64,000 nucleotides of DNA from Comamonas terrae. GTDB lineage: Bacteria > Pseudomonadota > Gammaproteobacteria > Burkholderiales > Burkholderiaceae_C. Under the pieces are notes generated by a model, which saw only the letters and a list, made by a program, of their open reading frames with translations, was not told where the DNA came from and ran no database searches. Where the stretch lies: assembly GCF_001544075.1 (NCBI RefSeq), contig NZ_BCNT01000003.1, forward strand, positions 1-64,000, in the 5' to 3' direction. This document shows, piece by piece, positions 9,669 through 19,940 of this stretch. Every line of letters starts with the position of its first letter. Within the stretch, counting starts at the first letter, position 1. Both the position numbers and the translations under genes were made by a program.

Positions 9669-11690
9669 GTGGCCATTCCCCAATCGTTCATCCAAGAGTT
9701 GCTGTCCCGCGTCGACGTGGTCGACATCGTCGGGCGCTATGTGCAGCTCAAAAAGGGCGGCGCCAATTTCATGGGCCTGTGCCCTTTCCACAGCGAAAAA
9801 TCGCCCTCCTTCACCGTCAGCCCCAGCAAGCAGTTCTTCCACTGCTTCGGTTGCGGCAAGAACGGCAATGCCATCGGCTTCCTGATGGAGCATGCCGGCA
9901 TGGGCTTTGTCGAAGCAGTGCAGGAGCTTGCCAACCAATGCGGCCTGCAGGTGCCCCAGGACGACGTCAGTCCCGCCGAGCGCGAGCGCCAGGCTGCGCA
10001 AAAGCAGAAGCAGGCCAGCCTGAGCGACCTGCTCGAAAAAGCCGGCGAGGCCTATTGCAAGCAGCTCAGGACGGCGCCGCACGCCATCGAGTACCTGAAA
10101 AAGCGCGGCGTCTCGGGCGAGATTTCCAGGCGCTTCGGCCTGGGCTATGCGCCCGCGGGCTGGCACGGCCTGGCCAGCGTGTTCGCCGAATACGACAACC
10201 CGCAGCTGCAGGAATGCGGCCTGGTCATCGTGAGCGAGGAAGACGGCCGCCGCTACGACCGCTTCCGCGACCGGCTGATGTTCCCCATCCGCAACGTCAA
10301 GGGCGAATGCATAGGATTCGGCGGGCGGGTCTTCGGCGACGAAAAGCCCAAGTACCTGAACTCCCCGGAAACCCCGGTCTTCCACAAGGGCCGCGAACTC
10401 TACGGCCTGTTCGAGGCGCGGCAGGCCCTGCGCGACATGGGCTATGCGCTGGTCACCGAAGGCTATATGGACGTGGTGGCCCTGGCCCAGCTCGGCTTTG
10501 CCAACGCCGTGGCCACGCTGGGCACGGCCTGCACGCCCGACCATGTGCAAAAGCTGTTCCGCTTCACCGACGCCGTGGTCTTCAGCTTCGACGGCGACGG
10601 CGCGGGACGCCGCGCGGCCCGCAAGGCCCTGGATGCCGCCCTGCCGCTGGCCACCGACACGCGCTCGATCAAATTCCTGTTCCTGCCGGCCGAGCACGAC
10701 CCGGACAGCTTCATCCGCGAATTCGGCCCCGAAGCCTTCTCGCGCTACGTGGGCGACGCCACGCCGCTGAGCCGCTTCCTGATCGAATCGGCCAGCGAAG
10801 GCTGCGACCTGGGCCAAGCCGAAGGCCGTGCCCACATGGCCAGCAATGCCCGCCCGCTGTGGTCGGCGCTGCCCGACGGCGCGCTCAAGCGCCAGCTGCT
10901 GGGCGAGATCGCCGCGCTGGTGCAGCTCGACGCCCGCGACCTGGCCGACATCTGGGCCCAGGAGGCCGCACGCACGGCCCCGTTGCGCTCCAGCCAGGCG
11001 ACAGCCCGCCATGCGCCGGCGGCCGGCCCTGGTGCTCCCTGGGATGCAGTGCCCGCGCCCGACTGGGATCAGGGCTGGAGCCCCGCAGGCGCGGATGGCC
11101 ATGGCAGCGACCCGGGCTACGGCCATGCTCCGCAAGGCGGCCAGGGCAGCGGCTGGCGCGGCAAGCGCTTCGACGGCAGCCGCAAGCCCTGGAACAGGAA
11201 CAAGGCCGGCACCGCCGACTGGACGGCGCCGCCGCGCGGCCCGCGCACAGCGCCCGCAACCCGCATAGACCAGGCCGCCCGCCTGCTGATGGCGCACATG
11301 GAATTCATGGAGGAGCTCACGCACGAGGACTTCGACGCGCTGGCCCGCTGCAGCGAAGGCCATGGCGGTCTGTTCCACTGGCTGGAAGCGCAGTTCACCG
11401 AGTCGGGCCCGCGCCCCTGGGCCGTGCTGCGCGAGCAGATGCGCGGCCTGCCCTGCGAGATGCTGGCCGACAAGCTCATGAGCGGCCCCCACGCCCACCC
11501 CGAGGGCGAAATCGATGAGCTGCGCCGGGAGCTGCGCGGCGTGCTCAACCTGATCCTGGTGGACCACCTGAAGCGCCAGGAAGAACAAGCTCTCAAAGAT
11601 GTAGCAACCGACCCTACCGCAGCAAGGCGTTATCTGGAATTCCAGGCCAGAAGAAAAAATTTATCCGCAATTATTGGCTCAGCCTCTTGA
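9669..11690 (+). CDS. dnaG: DNA primase
   Basis: Makes RNA primers for the replication fork. The N-terminal zinc-binding CHC2 domain shows Cys38, His41, Cys59 and Cys62. The TOPRIM catalytic region contains VTEGYMDVVAL and FSFDGDGAGRRAA (about residues 265-320). The C-terminal helicase-binding part ends in RRKNLSAIIGSAS, with a Gly/Pro-rich linker before it. The GTG at 9669 gives VAIPQSFIQELL as N-terminus and 673 aa; an ATG at 9576 adds 31 residues atypical of DnaG. rpoD follows 277 bp later, but rpsU, often first in this operon, is not present here. Confidence 0.95.
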   Translation: MAIPQSFIQELLSRVDVVDIVGRYVQLKKGGANFMGLCPFHSEKSPSFTVSPSKQFFHCFGCGKNGNAIGFLMEHAGMGFVEAVQELANQCGLQVPQDDVSPAERERQAAQKQKQASLSDLLEKAGEAYCKQLRTAPHAIEYLKKRGVSGEISRRFGLGYAPAGWHGLASVFAEYDNPQLQECGLVIVSEEDGRRYDRFRDRLMFPIRNVKGECIGFGGRVFGDEKPKYLNSPETPVFHKGRELYGLFEARQALRDMGYALVTEGYMDVVALAQLGFANAVATLGTACTPDHVQKLFRFTDAVVFSFDGDGAGRRAARKALDAALPLATDTRSIKFLFLPAEHDPDSFIREFGPEAFSRYVGDATPLSRFLIESASEGCDLGQAEGRAHMASNARPLWSALPDGALKRQLLGEIAALVQLDARDLADIWAQEAARTAPLRSSQATARHAPAAGPGAPWDAVPAPDWDQGWSPAGADGHGSDPGYGHAPQGGQGSGWRGKRFDGSRKPWNRNKAGTADWTAPPRGPRTAPATRIDQAARLLMAHMEFMEELTHEDFDALARCSEGHGGLFHWLEAQFTESGPRPWAVLREQMRGLPCEMLADKLMSGPHAHPEGEIDELRRELRGVLNLILVDHLKRQEEQALKDVATDPTAARRYLEFQARRKNLSAIIGSAS

Positions 11691-11706
11691 TATTTTTCAC
11701 CAAAGG

Positions 11707-11712
11707 TATAAT
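11707..11712 (+). promoter_or_regulatory. Candidate -10 box upstream of rpoD
   Basis: A perfect TATAAT lies 16 bp past the dnaG stop, about 255 bp before the rpoD start. TTGATA stands upstream but only 14 bp away, shorter than a standard spacer, so the -35 is doubtful. It suggests that rpoD has its own promoter in an AT-rich pocket. Confidence 0.4.
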
Positions 11713-11967
11713 TGATAAGTTATTGGCAAGAGCGACAGCAGCACCTCCGGCCCGGGCCCCGTGAAGCAATCACGTGATGGCAGCAACTGCATGGCCCAAT
11801 ATTCCGCAAGGACTGCACACCAAATGATCGCCCGACATCTTGCCTTGGAGATATCGACTCCCGAGTGGGCCAGGCCTGCTCACGCGCCGGCCTAGGCGGC
11901 GTTTGTTTGCACGTACGTTTGCGTTTCCCTTTGTGTTTGTGTGTGTTCGCTACCGTGAAAGGTGTTC

Positions 11968-14388
<2,421 letters not shown>

Positions 14389-14408
14389 GACAGCCGTCTT
14401 TGCAGCCA

Positions 14409-14442
14409 AGCCCCGTACCGCAAGGTGCGGGGCTTTTTCTTT
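14409..14442 (+). terminator. rpoD terminator
   Basis: Arms AGCCCCGTACC and GGTGCGGGGCT pair around a GCAA tetraloop and are followed by TTTTT, about 20 bp after the rpoD stop. Confidence 0.88.
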
Positions 14443-14585
14443 GCGCCCCTGCAGCACAGCGCCAATTTGATACAGGTTGACACATCGACGGGCGGCTGAG
14501 GGACAATCCCCCGATCCGCAAGATCCAAAGCGCCCGCCTACCGCGCAGGCCCACAACGCGACAGCCCGAAGAGATGGAGGAACCC

Positions 14586-15629
14586 ATGCCCAGCCCTACC
14601 CGCCCCCAAGCCTTCCATACCGGCACGACCCGCTTTTCCCGCCGGCAGCTGTTGCTAGGCGGCATCGCTGCGCTGCTGGAGTTGCCCGGCCTGGCCGGCG
14701 CCGCCAATGCCGCCACGGCTGCGCCGGCCGCCGCTCGCCAGAAGATTGCCAGCCGGCTGCGCATCGTGATCCCGGCCAACGCCGGTGGCGGCTGGGACCA
14801 GACGGGCCGCGCGCTGGGCGAGGCCTTGCTGGCCAGTGGCGCTGCCGATGCCGTGGACTACGAGAACATGGGCGGCAAGGGCGGCACCATAGGTCTGGCC
14901 CACTACGTGCAGCAGTACGGCAACCAGCCCGACACCCTGCTCATCGGCGGCATGGTCATGGCCGGCGCCATTGCGCTGCAAAAGCCGGCGGTGAATCTGT
15001 CGGCCGTGCAGCCGCTGGCGCGCCTGACCAGCGACTACATCGTGGTGGCCGTGCCCAAGGATTCGCCCATTCGCAGCGCCAAGGACCTGACCGCGGCGCT
15101 GCGCAGCGACCCGCGCTCCCTCACCATGGCCGGCGGCTCGGCCGGCAGCGTGGACCATATGTTCGCCGGCCTGCTGATCCGGGCGGCCAAGGCGGCCCCG
15201 GACCAGTTGTCCTACCTGCCGTTTGCAGGCGGCAAGGACGTGGTCAATGCCCTGCTCCAGGGCAAGGCCCAGCTGGGCCTGTCGGGCTACAGCGAATTCA
15301 GCGAGGCCCTGCGCTCGGGCCAGCTGCGCGCCATCGGCATTTCCTCGCGCCGCAGCGTGTTCGGACTGCCCACCTTCAAGGAGCAGGGCGTGGATGCCGA
15401 CATGGCCAACTGGCGCGCCGTGTTCACGGGCAAGGGCGTGAGCGCCGCGCGGGCGCAAGAGCTGCTGCAGGCCGTGGAGCAAGCCACGCTGCAGGAAAGC
15501 TGGCTGCGCGCCCTGCGCAGCAACCGCTGGGACAGCGCCCTGCAGTCGGGCAAGGACCTGCGCGAATTCCTCGAGCTCGAGCAGACCACAGCCAGCGTGA
15601 TGACCTATCTGCTCAAGCTCAAGAGCTGA
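14586..15629 (+). CDS. Bug/TctC-family periplasmic solute-binding protein
   Basis: A 347-aa binding protein of the tripartite tricarboxylate transporter family, which is greatly expanded in beta-proteobacteria. GGAGG precedes the ATG at 14586. The N-terminus carries paired arginines before a hydrophobic stretch (FSRRQLLLGG), so Tat export is possible. The family features VIPANAGGGWDQTGRALGEAL and the ENMGGKGGTIG loop are visible. No TctA/TctB membrane genes are nearby, so it is an orphan binding protein or works with distant partners. The ligand, probably a carboxylate, is unknown. Confidence 0.82.
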   Translation: MPSPTRPQAFHTGTTRFSRRQLLLGGIAALLELPGLAGAANAATAAPAAARQKIASRLRIVIPANAGGGWDQTGRALGEALLASGAADAVDYENMGGKGGTIGLAHYVQQYGNQPDTLLIGGMVMAGAIALQKPAVNLSAVQPLARLTSDYIVVAVPKDSPIRSAKDLTAALRSDPRSLTMAGGSAGSVDHMFAGLLIRAAKAAPDQLSYLPFAGGKDVVNALLQGKAQLGLSGYSEFSEALRSGQLRAIGISSRRSVFGLPTFKEQGVDADMANWRAVFTGKGVSAARAQELLQAVEQATLQESWLRALRSNRWDSALQSGKDLREFLELEQTTASVMTYLLKLKS

Positions 15630-15755
15630 TTCCGGCACCGGCGCGGGCTGCTCCAAAACCCTGATGGCGCACGTGGCAAGTCCACAACACTTCGCGCGGC
15701 TTTGTTGGCTTTACGACTTCAGGACGTTGCAATTATTGATTTTGAGCTACTAAAC

Positions 15756-15784
15756 TTGTAGCAAAATAAATTACACGCTATAGT
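15756..15784 (+). promoter_or_regulatory. Probable sigma70 promoter of the HxlR gene with overlapping inverted repeat
   Basis: TTGTAG (15756-15761), a 17-bp spacer and TATAGT (15779-15784) stand about 75 bp before the HxlR start in an AT-rich stretch. An inverted repeat GCTAC-N7-GTAGC (15746-15762) covers the -35, and could be an operator, possibly autoregulatory. Confidence 0.5.
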
Positions 15785-15859
15785 CGATCAGGACTTGGCG
15801 CCAGGCCCACCCCGGTGTGCCCACGCTCAAATAACACCACTGCGCAAGGAGAAGCGTCC

Positions 15860-16165
15860 ATGAGCTCCAAGGAAAACGCCGCCATCAACCAGTTGTTCGA
15901 GAAACTCGAATGCCGCTATGCGTTGCGTGTGTTGTGGGCCCTGCGGGACGGACATCCCCAGACGTTCCGTCTGCTGCAAGACAGCGTGGGCGGCATCACT
16001 CCCAACACGCTCAATACCCGCATCAAGGAACTGCGCGAATGCGGCCTGCTGGAGCACGGCAACGACGGCTACACCGTCACCCTGGCCGGGCAGGACCTGC
16101 TCAAGCGCCTGTCGGACGTGCAGGCCTTCGCCAACCGCTGGGTTGCCGCCCGCGCCAAGAAATAA
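15860..16165 (+). CDS. HxlR-family winged-helix transcriptional regulator
   Basis: A 101-residue DNA-binding protein. The HxlR pattern is clear: CRYALRVLWALRDG, FRLLQDSVGGITPNTLNTRIKEL and a GLLEHGNDGYTVT wing. The conserved Cys near residue 18 is the type of residue used for thiol or aldehyde sensing in some family members, which is inference here. AAGGAGAAGC precedes the ATG at 15860. An FKBP gene follows on the same strand after 143 bp. Confidence 0.85.
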   Translation: MSSKENAAINQLFEKLECRYALRVLWALRDGHPQTFRLLQDSVGGITPNTLNTRIKELRECGLLEHGNDGYTVTLAGQDLLKRLSDVQAFANRWVAARAKK

Positions 16166-16308
16166 GCAAACTTTCCGTCACTGCGCTGCCCGGTGTTGCG
16201 CAGTACATTGAAAACTGCCTTCCTCCAAGGGCCCAAGCTTTGCTTGCCGGCCCTTTTCCATCGCTTTTTTTCCCGCTTTTCCAGCGACCGCGCTGAAAGG
16301 AACTCATC

Positions 16309-16662
16309 ATGGCTTTCAACACCACCGCCTCCGGCCTGCAATATGAAGACACTGTTGTGGGCGAAGGCGCCGAAGCACGTGCCGGCCAGACCGTGACCGT
16401 GCACTACACCGGCTGGCTCTACAACAACGGCGTGCAGGGCGCCAAGTTCGACTCCAGCAAGGACCGCAACGACCCCTTCGTCTTTCCCCTGGGCGCCGGC
16501 ATGGTGATCAAGGGCTGGGACGAAGGCGTGCAAGGCATGAAGGTCGGCGGCCAGCGTACCCTGCTGATCCCCGCCGAACTCGGCTACGGCGCACGCGGCG
16601 CCGGCGGCGTGATCCCGCCCAATGCCACGCTCAAGTTCGACGTGGAACTGCTGGCCGTCTGA
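16309..16662 (+). CDS. FKBP-type peptidyl-prolyl cis-trans isomerase
   Basis: A single-domain FKBP of 117 residues without signal peptide, so a cytoplasmic prolyl isomerase. Visible are VHYTGWLYNN, the active-site region KFDSSKDRNDPFVFPLGAGMVIKG, and GYGARGAGGVIPPNATLKFDVELL. A good AAAGGAAC site precedes the start. A bidirectional terminator closes the gene against the convergent unknown gene. Confidence 0.94.
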   Translation: MAFNTTASGLQYEDTVVGEGAEARAGQTVTVHYTGWLYNNGVQGAKFDSSKDRNDPFVFPLGAGMVIKGWDEGVQGMKVGGQRTLLIPAELGYGARGAGGVIPPNATLKFDVELLAV

Positions 16663-16678
16663 AGCCGGCCCTGCCCAT

Positions 16679-16710
16679 GAAAAAAGCGGCCCCCGGGCCG
16701 CTTTTTTCAT
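16679..16710. terminator. Bidirectional terminator
   Basis: AAAAAAGCGGCC and GGCCGCTTTTTT form a stem around a CCCG-type loop, so either strand reads a hairpin followed by T. It serves the FKBP gene (plus) and the unknown gene ending at 16738 (minus). Confidence 0.9.
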
Positions 16711-16737
16711 GCCTGTCCCGGAGTCCGGAGGAACCGG

Positions 16738-17220
16738 TCAGGGCTGCTGGGCAAACAGCGCCTTGTGCAGCGGTGCATAGGCCGCTTCGCCGACGGCCTC
16801 GCGGATGCGCGGCGCCAGTGCCGCCAGCTGCTCGTAGCCCATGGCGGCCTCCACGGCAAGGTTGAGCCTGAAACCCTTGAGCCCGAGCTTGCCCGTCAGC
16901 GCCACGGCCAGCGGATAGGCCTGCCGGTAGCGCTGCCTCCTGCCCTCGCCCGCGTCGCCGGGTTCTGCGGGTTCGGGCGCCGCAGCCGCCTGCGCCGAAG
17001 CCACCTCCGGCGGCCGGGACTCGCGCGGCGCCAGCCATTGGCGGTCGACCAGCTTCATGATGTCGTCGCGGGTCACGCCCATGGCCGATGTGGCCTCCAG
17101 CACCTGGGCCAGGCTGCGCTGGCCGTCGAACAGCAGGAATGCGGAGCGCAGCCGCTGCGGCAGATCCGCATGGCGTTCCTTGAAAGCCTGCTGGCCGGCG
17201 AGTGTTTTGACGAAATGCAT
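16738..17220 (-). CDS. Hypothetical protein (160 aa)
   Basis: I do not recognise this protein. From the ATG at 17220 (GGGGAGG about 12 nt upstream) it has 160 residues in two parts. The N-terminal helical segment (about 1-65) resembles a short winged-helix fold: LFDGQRSLAQVLEATSAMG, then TRDDIMKLVDRQWL. A Pro/Ala/Glu-rich linker (about 70-97) leads to a C-terminal helical part (YRQAYPLAVALTGKLGLKG). There is no signal peptide or membrane segment. It is transcribed alone, convergent with the FKBP gene. The N-terminal part is like small sensory winged-helix domains, a guess only. Confidence 0.7.
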   Translation of the reverse strand: MHFVKTLAGQQAFKERHADLPQRLRSAFLLFDGQRSLAQVLEATSAMGVTRDDIMKLVDRQWLAPRESRPPEVASAQAAAAPEPAEPGDAGEGRRQRYRQAYPLAVALTGKLGLKGFRLNLAVEAAMGYEQLAALAPRIREAVGEAAYAPLHKALFAQQP

Positions 17221-17425
17221 GAAGCCCGCACCCTCCCCTGTGTTCTCTGCATGCAGGGTGTCATAGTGGTAAGCAATTGCAAGGCGGGTTTTCCTGAAAA
17301 CCGCCCGCATCTTGCGTTTGCTCAGAAAAAGAAAGCTGTCAGCGCTTGGTCTTCAACACTTTCCATATGAAATCTATGGATAAACCAGAGCTGGCAAGCG
17401 TTGGCAGCTCGCAATGAAAGAGCAT

Positions 17426-19528
17426 TCAGGCAGCGCCGCGCCTGCGGCGCCAGCCATCCCAGCGACTGACCAGCCAGGTCACGGCGAAGCCCGCCGGCAC
17501 GCCGAACACGCCGGCCGAAATCGGCTGTATGCCCCACCAGAGTTCGTCGCTGCGCAGCATGGACGGCAGCACGCCCTGCAGGCCGGGCACATGGGCCAGC
17601 ATGTAGTACACCGCCACCGCCAGCCCCAGCAACATGCCGGCCACGGCGCCGCGCCGCGTGGCGCCGCGCCAGAAGATGCCCAGCACCATGGCTGGCACGA
17701 AGGCCGAGGCCGCCAGCGAGAACGAGGCCGAAACCATGGGCAGGATGTCCGACGAGCGCCGCGCGGCCACGAAGGCGGCCGACAGCGCGACCACCAGCAG
17801 CGTGAACTTGGACAGGATGACGCGCTGCTCGGGCGAGATGCGCCGCGCCCCCGGGGGCAGCTGCCGCTTCTGCCAGCGCTCCTGGAAGTACAGGTCGCGC
17901 ACCAGGGCATTGCTGATGGTCAGCAGCAGGCCGTCGGCCGTGGACAGCGCTGCCGCCAGGCCGCCCGCCGCCACCAGGCCCGAGACCACGTAAGGCATGC
18001 CGCCCAGCTCGGGCGTGGCCAGCATGATGAGGTCGGCACCCATGTGGATCTCGGCGAACTGCAGCATGCCGTCGCCATTGATGTCCTCCACCGACAGCAG
18101 CGAGCCATCCACATGCGACCACTGCGCGATCCAGTTCGGCAGCTCGTCAAAGCGCGTGCCCACCAGGTTGTGCAGGACTTCGTACTTGACCAGCACTGCC
18201 AGGGCGGGAGCGCTCAAATACAGCAAGCCGATGAAGAACAGGCTCCACGCCACCGAGCGCCGGGCGCCAGACACCGAGGGCGCCGTGTAGTAGCGCGTGA
18301 GCAGGTGCGGCAGCCCGGCCGTTCCCACCATGAGGCAGAACATGAGGGCCAGGAAATTGCGGCGGCTGTTCTCGTACTCGGCCTGCTGCTGCGGCGTGCC
18401 ATGCGGGTCGCCCGCAAAAGGCTGGCTGTGCAGCGCAATGCCGCCCATGGGCTTGGCCCGCTCATGGGTTTCGTGCAGCTCGCGCGTCCAGCGCTCGCGC
18501 GCCGTGGCTTCATCGCGCGGCATGGCGGCCAGTTCGCGGCTGGCAGCCATGATGGCGCCGATATTGCCGCTGCTGTTGCGCAGCTCGCGGATGTGCTCGC
18601 TCAGCGCCTGGCGCTCGGCCGCCAGCACGCTGGGTACGTCGCGCAGCTTGGCTTCGAGCACCCGGGCGCGCAGCTGATAGGCCTCCACGGCGGATTTCTC
18701 GGCTTCGGAGGCCAGCAGCCCGTGCTCCAGCTGCGCGATCTTGCCCAGTTGCTGGGTGTAGCTGACCGGAGCCCAGTACGAGCCCAGCTGCTTGTAGGCC
18801 AGCCACGACACGGGAATCATGAAGGCCAGCAGCATCACCACATACTGGGCCACCTGGGTCCAGGTGATGGCCCGCATGCCGCCCAGGAAGGAGCACAGCA
18901 GCACGCCGCCCAGGCCCAGCATGATGCCGATCTCGAACTGCACGCCGGTCAGGCGCGAGGCGATCAGCCCCACGCCGTATATCTGCGCCACCACGTAGGT
19001 GAACGAGCACATCACCGCGGCCAGCGCGGCAATGATGCGCGGCCAGCGCCCGCCATAGCGCACCTGGAAGAAATCCGGCACGGTATAGAGCTTCATGGCC
19101 CGCAGATAGGGGGCGATCAGCATGCCCACCAGGCAAAAGCCGCCCGTCCAGCCCAGCACATAGGCCAGGCCGCCCACCTGTCCCGGCGCGCCGGCAAAGC
19201 CCTGCAGGTACAGCGCGCCCGACAGGCTGATGAAGGAGGCCGCGCTCATCCAGTCCGCCGCAGCGGCCATGCCGTTGTACAGCGGCGGAATGCGCCGCCC
19301 CGCGACGTAGTACTCCTCGGGGTTGCTGGTGCGCGAATAGACGCCGATCCCCGCATACACCATGACGGTGCAGAACAGGAAGATCGGCCCTATCCAGTGG
19401 CGCGACAGCCCGCGCCCCTCGGCCCAAAGCATGGCCAGCACAAACCCGGCCACGCCCAGCACGTACAGGAACAGGATACGGTGCAGCCGCCAGTAGTAGG
19501 CCCTGGACAGCGCCAGCTGCTCAGGCAT
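17426..19528 (-). CDS. Sodium:solute symporter large subunit (SSS family)
   Basis: An inner-membrane sodium-coupled transporter of 700 aa with about 13 hydrophobic segments. SNPEEYYVAGRRIPPLYNGM, AAADWMSAASFISLSG and a TVPDFFQVRYG loop are SSS signatures. An unusually long hydrophilic loop (about residues 240-320) is rich in charged helices. It overlaps the upstream small subunit by 8 nt, so the two are translationally coupled, and both follow ppsA. The substrate is probably a short-chain carboxylate (acetate, propionate or similar), inferred from family and PEP synthase context. Confidence 0.88.
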   Translation of the reverse strand: MPEQLALSRAYYWRLHRILFLYVLGVAGFVLAMLWAEGRGLSRHWIGPIFLFCTVMVYAGIGVYSRTSNPEEYYVAGRRIPPLYNGMAAAADWMSAASFISLSGALYLQGFAGAPGQVGGLAYVLGWTGGFCLVGMLIAPYLRAMKLYTVPDFFQVRYGGRWPRIIAALAAVMCSFTYVVAQIYGVGLIASRLTGVQFEIGIMLGLGGVLLCSFLGGMRAITWTQVAQYVVMLLAFMIPVSWLAYKQLGSYWAPVSYTQQLGKIAQLEHGLLASEAEKSAVEAYQLRARVLEAKLRDVPSVLAAERQALSEHIRELRNSSGNIGAIMAASRELAAMPRDEATARERWTRELHETHERAKPMGGIALHSQPFAGDPHGTPQQQAEYENSRRNFLALMFCLMVGTAGLPHLLTRYYTAPSVSGARRSVAWSLFFIGLLYLSAPALAVLVKYEVLHNLVGTRFDELPNWIAQWSHVDGSLLSVEDINGDGMLQFAEIHMGADLIMLATPELGGMPYVVSGLVAAGGLAAALSTADGLLLTISNALVRDLYFQERWQKRQLPPGARRISPEQRVILSKFTLLVVALSAAFVAARRSSDILPMVSASFSLAASAFVPAMVLGIFWRGATRRGAVAGMLLGLAVAVYYMLAHVPGLQGVLPSMLRSDELWWGIQPISAGVFGVPAGFAVTWLVSRWDGWRRRRGAA

Positions 19529-19922
19529 GGGGCATCGAGGTGCTGGAAGGCGGGTGCGGCGATGCCGCCGCGTCCTCGCGGGCAGGCGCACCGCCGGCAG
19601 GAGGCTGGCGTTCGAAATAATCCATGGCCACACAATAGACCACGATGAGGGCCAGGAACATCAGGACAGCCCCTTGGGCCGCCATCCAGTACGCGATGGG
19701 CCAGCCCGGCACCAGGGCCTGCAGGTCGCGGGCGAAATAGCAGGTGCCAAACGAGGCCGCCCCCCAGATCGTCAGCAGCAGGGCCTTGAGCCTGAGGTGG
19801 TGGGAGCCGTGCAGGTCGGGCGGAAAGACCGCCCCCGCCGGTACGCCGAAGCCGTCGACGGCATCGGCCGTTTCGGCGTCAGAGCCATGCGAACCATGCA
19901 AAGGCGCACGCAGCATCTGCAT
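19521..19922 (-). CDS. Sodium:solute symporter small subunit (DUF4212)
   Basis: A 133-aa small membrane protein with two hydrophobic segments (about LKALLLTIWGAASFGTCYFA and WPIAYWMAAQGAVLMFLALI) and the pattern VYCVAMDYFERQ, typical of DUF4212 small subunits. The N-terminal 40 residues and Pro-rich tail are variable. An internal ATG at 19916 is an equally possible start. It begins 18 bp after the ppsA stop and its end overlaps the large subunit gene, so one transcript is likely. Confidence 0.82.
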   Translation of the reverse strand: MQMLRAPLHGSHGSDAETADAVDGFGVPAGAVFPPDLHGSHHLRLKALLLTIWGAASFGTCYFARDLQALVPGWPIAYWMAAQGAVLMFLALIVVYCVAMDYFERQPPAGGAPAREDAAASPHPPSSTSMPHA

Positions 19923-19940
19923 GGCTCGGCTCGGGCGGGC

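Noticed and set aside
11687-11692. TTGATA as the -35 of the rpoD promoter
   Set aside because: Only 14 bp from TATAAT, shorter than usable sigma70 spacing, so only the -10 is reported, with low confidence.
15746-15762. GCTAC-N7-GTAGC as a member of the GATAGC repeat family
   Set aside because: It lacks CAGCGCTT and the fixed spacing; better explained as a promoter-associated operator.
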